From positions 62,001-126,000 of the forward strand of contig CAOLHI010001139.1 in assembly GCA_948474755.1 (NCBI GenBank): DNA of 64,000 bases. The letters run 5' to 3'. Shown here piece after piece: positions 22,634-32,832 of the stretch (positions are counted from its first letter, which is position 1; each line of letters starts with the position of its first letter). The notes below the pieces were generated by a model. It was not told the DNA's origin. It saw only the letters and a list, made by a program, of their open reading frames with translations, and searched no databases. This stretch comes from Ctenosaura bakeri (lineage: Eukaryota; Chordata; Lepidosauria; Squamata; Iguanidae). A program made the position numbers and the translations under genes.

Positions 22634-23180
22634 ACCTGATAGGCTAGATAGTTGAATTGGAAAAGGTAAAACTGGGCTTTACTGTTAAAGTCCCCTGGTA
22701 AAACCTATGTCAACTCCTCTATTTTTCAACCTATCGAGAGAGGGTGCAAATCTATAGTGCTTATAGTTACTCCCTCAAAGCACCAACCCTACCTAGATGG
22801 CAGATTGACTCCAAGCGGCTTCAAGGAAGAAGCAATTAAGTCTTGCTAAGCTTTGGTAGTGAAAGCGCACGTGCCCTCTGGGAGAATATAAAGAGCTGCT
22901 AGCTCCTCCCCCTAGCTCGTTCACAAGTCAGCTAGAACTAATGGCTGCTAGCTCCTCCCCCTTGCTAGTCAGCTAGACCATGTGCTCAGGGAGAGCACAC
23001 GGCCAGAGAAAACAGACAAACGAACAAACGAACAATCAAACAAACTCCCAAAGTCTGTAAAAGACACCCAGTCAAGATGTCTTCTCAGACGCAGCTCACC
23101 TTCCACTTTCTCCTCTGGAAATGAGTTTGAAGGCCACTGGGAGCAAATATAAAGAGCTGCTAGCTCCTCCTCCTAGCTCA
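22634..23180 (-). promoter_or_regulatory. CR1 5'UTR with repeated promoter-like blocks
   Basis: The motif 'aaagagctgctagctcctcc' with flanking 'gggag..aatat' and 'ctagctc' occurs at 22880-22920 and 23138-23180. A shorter version (ggctgctagctcctccccct) lies at 22943-22968. On the element's strand each block reads as a GGGGGAGGAGC box followed by 'tttatatt'. A (CGAA/CAAA)n tract at about 23020-23042 lies between blocks. Tandem blocks upstream of ORF1 suggest an internal promoter; this is inference. Confidence 0.65.
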
Positions 23181-23184
23181 GTTT

Positions 23185-23300
23185 TTCCCAATGTAGGAAA
23201 ACCCTCAAGATGTTTGAGATCATAGCTCCGATCATCCAGAGTCAATGTGACCAATTGCTAGCTGATGAACATGGGTGTTGTAGTCCAAAACCTCAGGTGG
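23185..23300. mobile_element. Fragment of the 'agttgtagtccaa' hAT-like MITE family
   Basis: 'cagtttttcccaatgtagga' at the left and 'gggtgttgtagtccaaaacc' at the right match the arms of a common squamate palindromic MITE. The ends are imprecise. Confidence 0.45.
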
Positions 23301-24439
23301 ATGTCAAGTGGGAGAGGTTGCCTCAGACCAATGCTATATTTAGAGCAGCTCCAAACTAAACAACAGAGAAGGCACAGAGTAGCAATAGGTCTTGCTAGGG
23401 CTCTGGGGTCAAGTAACTGTCCAAGGATGCCATGTGATGATACCAGCCCAACATTGTGACATGTCAGCTTCTCACATAGTTCAACTAATTTTTCAACTGA
23501 CAGTTCAACTGGCACGATGATTTCCCATGCTATCCAATCCCAACTACCTTGACCTGGAGTGAGCCAACATTCAGGGTTTAACAGCTCCCTTTTCACAAAC
23601 AAGAACCCTGTGGTTTGCTAGTATCATCTACTGGATGCCAAAGGTAAACAGAAAGGCAGACAACATCCTGCAACAACCAATGGAGTCAGGGACCATGTAA
23701 AATGCAGGGAATATGTAGAGGTTCAGGTGAGAGCACAGAGTGTTGGAGACAAATGAAACAGCATGGCCCAACTAACAATGTCTCTGTGAAAAGACAACAT
23801 GCAACACTAAAACCACCATGCCACAAGATACAAACAATGTACTTTTCCATTTACTCAGAAGACATCTATTTTGGACTTTTTTTTTCCTTTTTCTTTTTTT
23901 TTGGGGGGGGGAAGAAAACCTCCAGATTTCATCAGACCTGGATGATTAACATAACCACAGTACAATCACAGGGATCCATGCGGGGGGGACCTTCCCTAAT
24001 TCATCTTTTCATTCTCAAGGTGTGTATGTGTGTGTGTGTGCACTGTGGGAAGAGAGAGGTTGTGTGTGTGTGTGTTTGAGAGAGAAACAGAGAGAGAATA
24101 ATGTACAGAGGCATTTTAATGCAGGAAAATACTTGTGAAAATACAGAATCAAAATTCTGCCAAAAATATGCAAATGTTACGAGAAAATGCAGAGGAAGCT
24201 TTTGTTTCTGGGTTTTGAAGTACTAACTCTCTAAGTTAAAGACAACAAAATCTTTCAAAGGCCAAAAGATTAAAAGTCACTCTTATTTTGCATGTGCTGC
24301 ACCTATATGACAGGGGAAAAAAATGCTACAACTGGAAAGCTTTCTTCCTTTCAGAAGGCTAATGTTCAGCACCCTGGACAGCTCTTTGAAAATCTGGATG
24401 GAAATGTGGAGCACCACTCACATTGGAAATATCAACACC
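23301..24439. other. Unannotated stretch with simple repeats
   Basis: A poly-T/poly-G run lies at about 23878-23911 and an interrupted (GT)n followed by (GA)n at 24020-24096. No gene or named repeat. Confidence 0.5.
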
Positions 24440-24700
24440 ATTGGTCAGACTATTTTATTTATTTGCTGAATTCATATCCCACCTTTCTCTCAAATGGGAT
24501 CCAAGACAGTTTACAATAGTATAAAAAGATACAACTAAAATATTATTTACAAAGTTAACACCTCAAAATAAACTGGGAGGATTATTATGTTGAGGAGGGG
24601 TCTTCCCAGTGAGCAGGAGGATGCTATTTCAAAGGCAGACATGGATAGATGTCCTCATTCTTCAAGACCCTAGAAACCAGGGATGAGAAACATGGGACAA
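24440..24700 (-). repeat. L2-like LINE 3' end
   Basis: Read on the plus strand it begins with the reversed tail 'ttttatttatttgctgaatt', 'catatcccacctttctctca' and 'gggatccaagacagtttaca', then a decayed UTR. Orientation is minus. Confidence 0.65.
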
Positions 24701-25347
24701 TGTCATGCCTTCACCTAAACAAAACAAAATAATGGCCACGGGGGTAAGAAGAAAGAAATCTCACAACCCAATATGGAATTGGGGTAGGATGAGAATGCTA
24801 GTGGGATCATGAAACACACAACCAAAAGGAAACAGTAAGATGCCTAGAAACAATCATTCTATACACAAGACTTACTTTCTTTCCTAATGAGTTTTTATTA
24901 TTATTATGCATGTGTATTTTATCCTTTCTTTTTTTTAAAAAAAAATCTACAATTGCACATTATTGTTTCAAGGCAGTTTCCACCTGCCTGGGATCATGGC
25001 ACGCAGAAAATACAGTTGGAAGATAATGCACAAAATGTGCCCAAATGCATTGTGCTTTACAGATTTGTAACAGAGCTTGCAAATGATTCTCTGACTAAGC
25101 ATTCGCAGGAGAGAGGGGGCATGCTGTGAATGTATATTATGAATAATGCATACAACTTGGCTAAATCTTAATGAGTCCATTGACATTCTAAGGGGTCCCA
25201 TAACAGCTCTGTAGACCCCCACCCACACACCCTTTTCAGTACTGAATGCACATGTCTGTAGACACACACACACACATACCTCCTAAAAAGAAAATGCTTG
25301 AGGTACTGTGATATTCTGCAGCCCCAAAACTATAAACACTTCAATAT
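24701..25347. other. Unannotated stretch
   Basis: A short (CA)n at about 25262-25276 and T/A runs near 24928-24945. No gene. Confidence 0.45.
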
Positions 25348-25550
25348 GGGGTCTTTCTGCACTACACAGTTATAGTGCTATTATTCCACTTTCAACATCC
25401 TATAGAATCCTGGGGTTTGCAGTTCAGGGAAGGGCATTTAGAATTCTCAGCCAGGGAGCTCTTTGGCCTTGGTAAACTACAAACCCCAGAATTCCACAGA
25501 ATGTTGAAAGTGGAATAATAGCACTATAGCAGTGTAGTGTGGAAAGGCCC
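25348..25550. mobile_element. AT-type palindromic MITE, copy 4
   Basis: Ends 'gggtctttctgcactacaca' and 'gtgtagtgtggaaaggccc' with long inverted arms. The central part contains 'gaattctcagccagggagct'. No exact flanking TSD was seen. Confidence 0.85.
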
Positions 25551-26217
25551 ACAGATTGTGGAAGAGATCCTCCCAACAGATTGTGGCTAAAGCGGGGAGT
25601 GGGAAGGATCAGGGGTCAGTTTTCACCTATGTATCCCCCCAACTGCCACACATCAGCTGGCATTCTGTTAGGAACATACAGAAATGTGTATTTACCTTCA
25701 GAGACCCTGATATCTTAGTGCTGATATAATCAGTGAATATAGCCAGACCCTTCTTTGAGTGTGCCCACTCCTCAAGTGGAATATAATGATCATGCTGGGG
25801 GGGGGGGGCTAATGAAGGTATATGATAACTCCAGGGGGATGTTATACGGCTCAGCCTAATGTAAGTCTACGTGCAAAACTACTACCCTACATCGAGCCAT
25901 ACAGGATTGCAGCCACCACTTCCTGGGCACATGGAAGATGACACAATGTCATTTCCATTTTTATTCATTTTGAAGCTGATTTTGGCCATTTTTCTTTCAT
26001 TTGGTGGTGTTGGGAGCTCTGAGGGCATTGCAAGAGAAACCACTCTGTTTGAATGTCTTTCTTTAGTTCTTTTGCCATTTTAGGTGGGAAAACATCTCCA
26101 ATTGGTTACATTTTCCCCTTTTGGGGGACAGTTAGGGGCTTTGGAGATCTCGGAAAGTCTTAGGGTCTCAAAGTGAGGTTCAGGGGCTGCATACTGCCTG
26201 TGAACTGTTCCATCCTT
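25551..26217. mobile_element. Unannotated left part, then a hAT-type remnant
   Basis: A G-homopolymer of about 13 lies at 25796-25808. From about 26060 to 26217 'ggggctttggagatctcgga', 'caggggctgcatactgcctg' and 'gaactgttccatccttg' resemble the right half of the hAT family seen at 28589-28953. Confidence 0.4.
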
Positions 26218-26649
26218 GGGCTAAAGGAACTCAGTGTCCTATGCAGAACTCAAAAAATGGTGTGGGAAAACCATAGGACCTAAGTGATACAGCTTCCTAA
26301 CTATGACTATGAGACTTTCTATATTGCGGTACAGAACTATGACAAATCCAAGGGCCAATCTGTAGTCACATAGCCATCTGAAAATGCCAAAAAGCAGACC
26401 CCCTCCTGAAATGATCAGAAGTTCACTTCTGGTTTAGGGAAAAACCAAAACAAAAGTGCAGACACAAGACCTATTTAAAAGATGCATTGTCTTTCCTGGG
26501 AGCTTCCAGAAAAGGCAGTTAACCCTTTCTTTTTTACCAGAAAGTCCCAGGGCTCTGGAGATGCTGAACGATACAAAACAGGCACATATTGCTCACATCT
26601 CCTCTAAATGATGCCTCTGACAAAGGCTCCTATAGAAATAAAAACTGAA

Positions 26650-26767
26650 ATCCTGTTGACTAGAGTAGACCCACTGAATCAGTTGGATTGGGCTATGTGT
26701 TGACATACCACTCAACAATTCATTTAATGGGTCTACTCCATTTTGGATGAACTACCTGGATTCAGGC
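26650..26767. mobile_element. Palindromic MITE ('gagtagaccc' family), copy 1
   Basis: 'gactagagtagacccactga' and 'atttaatgggtctactccat' are inverted arms, with a further 'ggattcaggca' end. The same structure lies at 27.04 and 37.93 kb. Confidence 0.65.
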
Positions 26768-26811
26768 ATATGTCACTTTTGTAATGTACACTTTTACAAA
26801 GAGTCAATATG

Positions 26812-26905
26812 GTGCACTGGTTAAGTGTGCTGGACTGGAACTTAGGGGAGCTAAGATCTAGTCTCTACTGAGCTTGAAAGTTATTGGCTCACCTTCAGGT
26901 GGACC
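26812..26905 (+). repeat. tRNA-headed SINE fragment
   Basis: 'atggtgcactggttaagtgt', then 'gctggactggaacttagggg' and 'taagatctagtctctactga' give a decayed tRNA-like A-box and B-box arrangement. No Bov-B tail follows. Confidence 0.55.
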
Positions 26906-27039
26906 CCCTTCATCCGATCAACCTGTCTCATAAAACTTAAGCATGCATAGAACTGGAGCCTCAATCACACTGACCTGGTTATAAGCATCATTGTGCTTAA
27001 CAACATAAGGTATAGACTTATTCTATTGTTAAGCTTTCC

Positions 27040-27148
27040 AATTTGAGTAGACCTATTGAATCAATAGGACTTACCTAAGTGTTGTCTTATCAATTTCCTA
27101 TTGATTAAACGGGTCTACTCTGGTTGGGACTAATAATTGGATTCAGGC
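27040..27148. mobile_element. Palindromic MITE ('gagtagaccc' family), copy 2
   Basis: 'ttgagtagacctattgaatc' pairs with 'gattaaacgggtctactctg', followed by 'taataattggattcagg'. The two arms enclose a short spacer. Confidence 0.65.
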
Positions 27149-28047
27149 TCAAAGATCCAGTTAGTACAGGTTCCTGTTTCTACTAGAGGTCACCCAAAAG
27201 CTTGTGGGAAGTTCTCCAGCCTGCTACCAAATGGGCTTACTTCCAATTTACCATGCAAAGAGTTTCCATGCCTTGAGTTTCCAGATACCACCGGACTACA
27301 GCTTCCAGAATCTCTGCCCTGTTGCTCATGCTTGTTTGATAATAATGGGAATTCCACCTGAACAGCATTTAGGGGTGTGCTTTTGAAATTGGGAACTACT
27401 GGGGAGGAAAGAAGGGCATTTTTCTCCTTTCCCTACTAGAAAAAAAATGACACCCTGACCTACTAATCTATGCAGCTAGTAAAGTAGAGTACTCTAACAC
27501 CTTCCTGCACCAGGGAACCACTGCAATTGGTGCTGTAGTATCAGAAAGCATGGCAACCACCACCATTTTGCTGTACATGTATGCCCCCTGCATGAGTGGG
27601 GAGGGTCCAATGTGTTCTCCAACACCAGGAAGTTGCCCACTCCAGTACAGATGCACCAACTGGGTGAAGAATCTCCACTTCAGCCCTGTGTCCCTTTGAA
27701 AACCATGTGTAAGCCATCTAACATCTATAAGTAATGAAGTCGCTTGTTAAACAAAGCTCCTCATAACCTCACTCTACAATCATTGCACGTGCCTTTTCTA
27801 ACACTATCAAATGTTCACAACTGCTACAAAAGCCTGGATTTGGTGACCTTCACAGATTATATCCTTTGTACGTCACTTTCCGTAACCTCTGTGAATAACA
27901 TAAGGAGTTGCCTTCAGATTTCCTAGAAGAGAGCAAAAGGTCAGGCTGGCAGATAACAATCCTGGGAAAAAGAAAAAAAAACTATTTTGCTCCTGGTTTG
28001 GGCCCACCCTATCACCATTTCAGCAATGGCTTCCTGGATTCCTACTT
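27149..28047. other. Unannotated stretch
   Basis: At 27285-27325 'ccggactacagcttccagaa' resembles a MITE arm. Otherwise no repeat or gene was recognised. Confidence 0.4.
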
Positions 28048-28150
28048 CTTCTCTGTCTTTCTCTCTTTCTCTCTCTCTCTCTTTGCTTCCATTTTGGAGG
28101 GGGGTAAGAGAAAGAGAGAGAGAGAGAAAGAGCGGGGAGAGAGAGGGAGG
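28048..28150. repeat. Inverted (CT)n / (GA)n microsatellite hairpin
   Basis: A (CT/CTTT)n run at 28048-28084 is followed about 22 bp later by a (GA/GAAA)n run at 28107-28148. The two can pair as a long hairpin. Confidence 0.85.
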
Positions 28151-28588
28151 TCTCTTGCTGGCACTTTCCTTCTCAGTAGGAAGCAAGAGTGTTTGTGATA
28201 TCCATTTTGATACAAAACTGAAATTAGGCCTCTGAAAATAGCTAATGCATAGAAAAAAGGACACATTTTGTTTGGTGTCGGCATCTTGTGTGTCACAAAA
28301 TTATGATTATAGGTTACCGTTAACCCTTGGAAGATGGAAGTCAATACTACGGCTCCCCGCTGGGTTGAGGAAATCGTAAGCGCTCCCTCGGCAGATCTCT
28401 GATAAAGAGGACGATTCTGTTGACCTGTGCTCTTCCTGAGAGCTCATTTATGTGAAACAGAGCCAACTGCATTGCCAGTTAAACAAGGCAGGCAGGAGCA
28501 CTAAAATGTCCCACCATCACAGTTCCTAGCTGTTGAACATACAGGCCTTCAGCTGCACTGAATTTTAAAACAGGTAAACATTCAAAAT
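28151..28588. other. Unique non-repetitive stretch, possible conserved non-coding DNA
   Basis: No repeat signature, balanced composition and several retained CpGs (about 28275-28420). No open splice-bounded frame. Conservation cannot be judged from one sequence. Confidence 0.3.
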
Positions 28589-28953
28589 CAGGGGTGGGCA
28601 ACTGCTGAAGGGAGCTTCATTGGCTTCCCATGGACCCTTAGAGGATCATATTTTCTCCTGTTAACCAGTACTTTTTTATTTTTATTTTTTTAATTAGTAA
28701 AAAGCTCTCATGTTCCCATTAGGGAACATTAGGGACCACGTGGGGCTATTTTGCTTTTAGCTCTCCCTGGGCTATTTTAGGCCCAGAAGAGGCCTTTTTT
28801 TTTAACCAGCAAGTAAAGCAGAAGTTACCTTAAGAGCCATAGGTGACTTTTTTATTTTAAAAAATTGGGAGGCATTGCCAGATGGCCCCAGGGAGCCTCA
28901 GAAACCACCTCTGGACCCGCATACAGTCTGCAGACTACAGTTTCCCACCCCTT
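28589..28953. mobile_element. hAT-type MITE, 365 bp
   Basis: The TIRs are 'caggggtgggcaactg' and 'cagtttcccacccctt'. The 8-bp flanks TTCAAAAT (28581-28588) and CTCCAAAT (28954-28961) match at 6 of 8 positions, as expected for an old hAT insertion. No transposase frame. Confidence 0.8.
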
Positions 28954-29324
28954 CTCCAAATCAAGTATTTTTCTTTTAACAACAACTAGAATTTTGAGGA
29001 GCCACCAAATTTTAAATGAAAGAAAGTATGAATATTGAGGACATAAACTAGTTACATCATAAATAGTCTTAAGATAAATGCAAAATGCTACATTTTGGCA
29101 ATGGTAAGATCCAAAATCCAATGCACAGGTGTAGGAAGGGGAATGACTGGTCAGGCACTAGTTTATGTGAAAAGTTGATTGGTTTGTTATTAATCACAAT
29201 GTGAATCAGTAAGTGTGATGCAGCTGCAGAAATGACTAATGTGATTTTCAGGTGCATTACCAGAACTATTGCTCCTGAGGCCACTGGAAGTAATTGTTTT
29301 ATTCTGCAGCAGCCAGATCAAGGG

Positions 29325-29490
29325 CAGCTGGTGGCTTCCATGTCAATGAGAGGGGAATTTGCTCTAGGTTTAGTTCCAAGGAAGTATCCAAGGTGCTGAA
29401 CTCTATCTCTAAAGCAGGTGCAGCACTTTGAATAGCTCATTTAATGTTTGGACTAAAACTTGGAATGGAATCACCACCTGCTAGTATGGA
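29325..29490. mobile_element. Palindromic MITE ('aaggtgctgaact' family), copy 1
   Basis: 'gtatccaaggtgctgaactc' and 'caggtgcagcactttgaata' are inverted arms around a short centre. The outer parts contain 'gctggtggcttccatg' and 'aatggaatcaccacc'. Related copies lie at 41.26 and 52.85 kb. Confidence 0.6.
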
Positions 29491-29517
29491 AGCCAACAGC
29501 TATCACTGAATCAAACC

Positions 29518-29842
29518 TCATCTGGAATACCATGTACAATTCTGTGCTTCACAAACTGGAATGCATTTAAAGGACAGAGACCAAGAACTATGAAGAAAAG
29601 TTAAAGGAGAATACAGAGCCAGAAAAGTTACTTTTGGACTATAACTCCCAGATTCCCAGTACTGGCTGGGGATTTGGGGAGTAATATTCCAAAAGTAACT
29701 TTCTCAAGTGCTAAGAGAACACTGCAAGGGGAACTAGATAGCACTTTTCAAATACTTAAAGTTATTGCACCTGAAACAGCCCTGTCTCTTATCCAAACCC
29801 ATCAAACCTCTATGATGGACAGAGAAGATCCTGCCCATCAAA
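29518..29842 (+). repeat. Decayed CR1-type LINE 3' region with MITE arm
   Basis: 'tctggaataccatgtacaat' and 'tctgtgcttcacaa' at about 29522-29560 match the 'gtccagttctgggcaccaca' block of CR1. 29632-29700 is a small palindrome ('ggactataactcccag' / 'ggggagtaatattcc'). 'acttttcaaatacttaaagt' then resumes the CR1-like order. Confidence 0.5.
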
Positions 29843-29983
29843 GACCATTTCCGTACAAGAGTGTTATAGCGCTCTGATTCCACTTTCAACCAGCCGGACC
29901 CTCCCAAAACTGCAAACGTCAGGATTCCATAGGACGTTGAAAGTGGAATCAAAGCGCTATAACAATCTCATGCAGAAATGGCC
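29843..29983. mobile_element. AT-type palindromic MITE, copy 5, internally deleted
   Basis: Ends 'gaccatttccgtacaagagt' and 'catgcagaaatggcc' with 'gattccactttcaac' arms. It is shorter (141 bp) because the centre of the left arm is missing. Confidence 0.8.
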
Positions 29984-30409
29984 AGATTTTAGGAAGTGGT
30001 CAGACTGACGCAGATAGAGACGATCTCTAAAGGAAATAACTAGTGTTTTAATTGTATCTAGAAATGGGTGAATAGTATCACTGCTATAGGAAACTGTTTA
30101 AATTATTTAATTGTTTAAATTGTATATTTAATTGTTTAAATTGTTTATTTAAACACTTCTATCCATGCTTTTATCACAAGACAAATCTCTGATACAATCT
30201 GATCCCATGAGCAAGTACCTACCAGTTGCACTATGAACTCAGTGGAGTTTTGAAAAATTCTTCAAAGGATCAGAAATTCTTTAACATGCCTTGTAGAACA
30301 TGTTGCAATTTTATTTATACCTTTTTAAAAAGTAGCAACATTTATAATGAAGTGGGTGGGTGGGTGGATCAGTGGAACATCTCTTATTACAAGAGCTGTA
30401 CTGGTTACT

Positions 30410-31470
30410 AGCCCATCTCTTGGCACAAATTGAAGTACTGGTTCTGGTCTATAAAGCCCTGCTCAGCTTGACTCTAAGCTCCATTGGCTAACAGTCTGTC
30501 TCCTGGCAAAAATCAAAGTACTTGTTATGACCTATACAGTTTAGATCTTGGTTAGTTGATGGATTCTCCCATAAAAGTCTTCACTAGATTCAGAGATCTT
30601 CTGGAGAAACCCTTCTCTGGCTCCTACCACACTCATGGGTATGGCCATTTCCGCAATTATTCCACTTTCAACATCCTGTGGAAGTCTGGGGTTTGTAGTT
30701 TCCTGAGGCCCAAGAGCTCTCTGGCTGAGAAGTCTAAATGCTCCTCCCTAAACTTCAAACCCCAGGATTCCATAGGAGGTTGAAAGTGGAATAAGAGCAC
30801 TATAACAGTGTAGTGCGGAAATGGCCTATGTCTGGTGGCAATATAAAACAAGGTCTTCTCAGTGGCTGCTCGTAGAATATGGAACTCCCTTTTCTTTTCT
30901 TTTCTTTAAATTATATTTTATTAAAGTTATAACAAACAATATTTACAAATAATCATTCTTTCTTTTTATAAATATATAAGAAACAGAAAGCCAAGAAATA
31001 TATACAAACAAATTTATATACCTATACACCTATAAATTTATATACCTATCCAACATCTAATTCTATTTCTATTTCTTCTTCTTCTAAAAATATATACAAA
31101 TGTATAGTTTCAACTTCCTTTTTTCTTTCTTCTAGTTTTATGACTCATTTATTATTCCAAACTTCTACTGATCATTTACCTCTCTTATCGTCCTGTCATT
31201 GGCAGGCAAAGACTATTTAAAAAAAAAATCTGATAGGCTTTTGGGGACTGACTGTTTTTCAGAAGAGCTTTTAATATTGTACTCCACTGCTTTTTAATCT
31301 TTTTTTTAAAAAAATGTTTAAATTGTTATACTATAGACAGTTTAACTACATTTCACTGATTTTGTATGTTTTTGTGTGTTCCAATTTTGTAAAGTGTCTT
31401 GAATTCTTTTTCTGAGGGAAAGGATAGTAAAGAGATATGAATGAATGACTACATAAATATATAGGCCAGT
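30410..31470 (+). repeat. L2-type LINE ORF2 C-terminus and 3'UTR, split by a MITE
   Basis: 'tactggttactagcccatct', 'ttctggtctataaagccctg' and 'gcttgactctaagctcc' follow the L2 ORF2 C-terminal order. The sequence is broken by the MITE at 30643-30826 and resumes with 'gtctggtggcaatataaaac' and 'aaggtcttctcagtggctgc'. An AT-rich block at about 30890-31120 is probably a further insertion. The UTR then continues to about 31470. Confidence 0.65.
30643..30826. mobile_element. AT-type palindromic MITE, copy 6, TSD TAT
   Basis: Ends 'ggccatttccgcaattattc' and 'agtgcggaaatggcc', flanked by TAT on both sides (30640-30642 and 30827-30829). Removing it rejoins an L2 C-terminal region, which confirms the boundaries. 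The left arm has lost about 20 bp present in other copies. Confidence 0.92.
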
Positions 31471-32611
31471 AAGGTCTCTACCAACTTTATGTTTTAATAA
31501 AGAGAGGAATCTTCTATGCATGAAAAGTGTCACGTTCACTTTGCTTCTATTGATTCAAATGACCCAGGAATTGCATATGCTGACTAGCCATGGTTTTCTG
31601 GTGTTGGGCTGAGAAAAGACTTTCTTCTTACCTCCCGGCTCATCCTTTAATTCTGTTGTGGGCAACTTTTGGGGGGCCTACCAAACCATTGAGAACCACA
31701 TCCACCAATGCACTGAGAGCTTAACACCCTCCCTGCTATAGCCACTGCACCACCAAAATTCAGGCAGCACAAAAACAGAACTAAACCTTTGGAAACAAGC
31801 ATTTCTTGTTTAATTCAAAGTGTGGAGAATGGCCGCGTTTTGTTTCAAAGTCACTTAGTGCTTCCAGCAAGGGCACTAATTCCTTACAAAATAAGGAACA
31901 CATTTCCCGGCATGCCTTCTTAAAAGTGGAAGCACTTGCTTTCAAGGAGTTTTTGTTATCACATCACTAGAATTTGGCATCACACACACAGATGAAAAGA
32001 CAAGGTGTCACTTTTTCAGCAGCAGTGACAGCAGAGATGTTGGGGTAGATGCTTCAGTAACCAGGGGTGCATGTAGGGAATTAAGAGTGCCAGAGACTGA
32101 GCTGGTATCTTCTGCACAGAAAGCACATGCACTGCTGCTGAGTTTAAAAGGAACATGATATTGGAGGAGAGGAAAGTAGACAGGGATTGGTGAGAATCTC
32201 ATTCAACTTGAGCTTTGACACAAATTTACCAAATTTTCAGACTTCTTCATATTTAGTATGGGGACAAAAAACAGAAACAAACGAATTCAGGGGAAAATGG
32301 ACGGAGTTTTTCATCTCTGCACACAATTGTTCTTGTTGATGGTCACCCTTCAGAGATGATCACATCTCATTTGATTTTCTGGTGCAATTATCACTTGGCA
32401 TCACACGGCTCCAATAATATAATCATTCCTTCTAATTAATTAGAATAATTAGAATAATTAGAGCTTACTGTTTGAGGAAGCAGAGTTTGGGAAAATTGTT
32501 GTTGTAGTTGTTTGGAGCGCAGGTGGCCACTGGGCCTGTGGTCTTCCAAAGCTGTAAAACTGCAGATCATTCTTACTGCACCCTAATAATTAGAGCCTCG
32601 TATTCAAGAAC
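31471..32611. other. Unannotated stretch with hAT-like fragment
   Basis: At 31650-31690 'gttgtgggcaacttttgggg' resembles a hAT terminus. AT-rich direct repeats of 'taattagaa' lie at 32430-32462. No gene. Confidence 0.4.
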
Positions 32612-32832
32612 TCTAAATACCCTGAGGGAAATACATCCCAACTGAGCATGAAAGCTAAATCAGCCCTGGTTAGTACTTGGATGAGAGGCCACCAATGAAT
32701 TTTAGGTGTTGCAGGCAATATTTCAGAGGAAGGCAATGACAAACCAATTCTGAGTATCCCTTACCTAGGAAAACCCTACGAAGTTCATGGGGTCGCCATA
32801 AGTTGATAGACAACTTGATGATACATACATGC
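32612..32832 (+). repeat. 5S-rRNA-headed Sauria SINE
   Basis: The head reproduces the 3' part of 5S rRNA in order: 'gaaagctaaatcagccctgg', 'ttagtacttggatgagaggc' and 'ggtgttgcaggc'. The body has 'cagaggaaggcaatgacaaa' and the tail 'ggggtcgccataagttgata' with 'caacttgatgatacata'. The 5S internal control region is partly conserved. Confidence 0.9.

Larger units (their letters stand above)
20064..23180 (-). mobile_element. CR1-type LINE, 5'-complete and 3'-deleted
   Basis: In minus-strand order: a 5'UTR with repeated promoter-like blocks (23180-22634), ORF1 (22633-21566), an endonuclease region (about 21563-20620), then the linker and start of the RT region up to about 20064. The RT catalytic palm, thumb and 3'UTR are missing, and no CR1 terminus lies downstream. 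CR1 copies are usually truncated at the 5' end because reverse transcription starts at the 3' end, so this copy probably lost its 3' part by later deletion or rearrangement. Confidence 0.85.
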
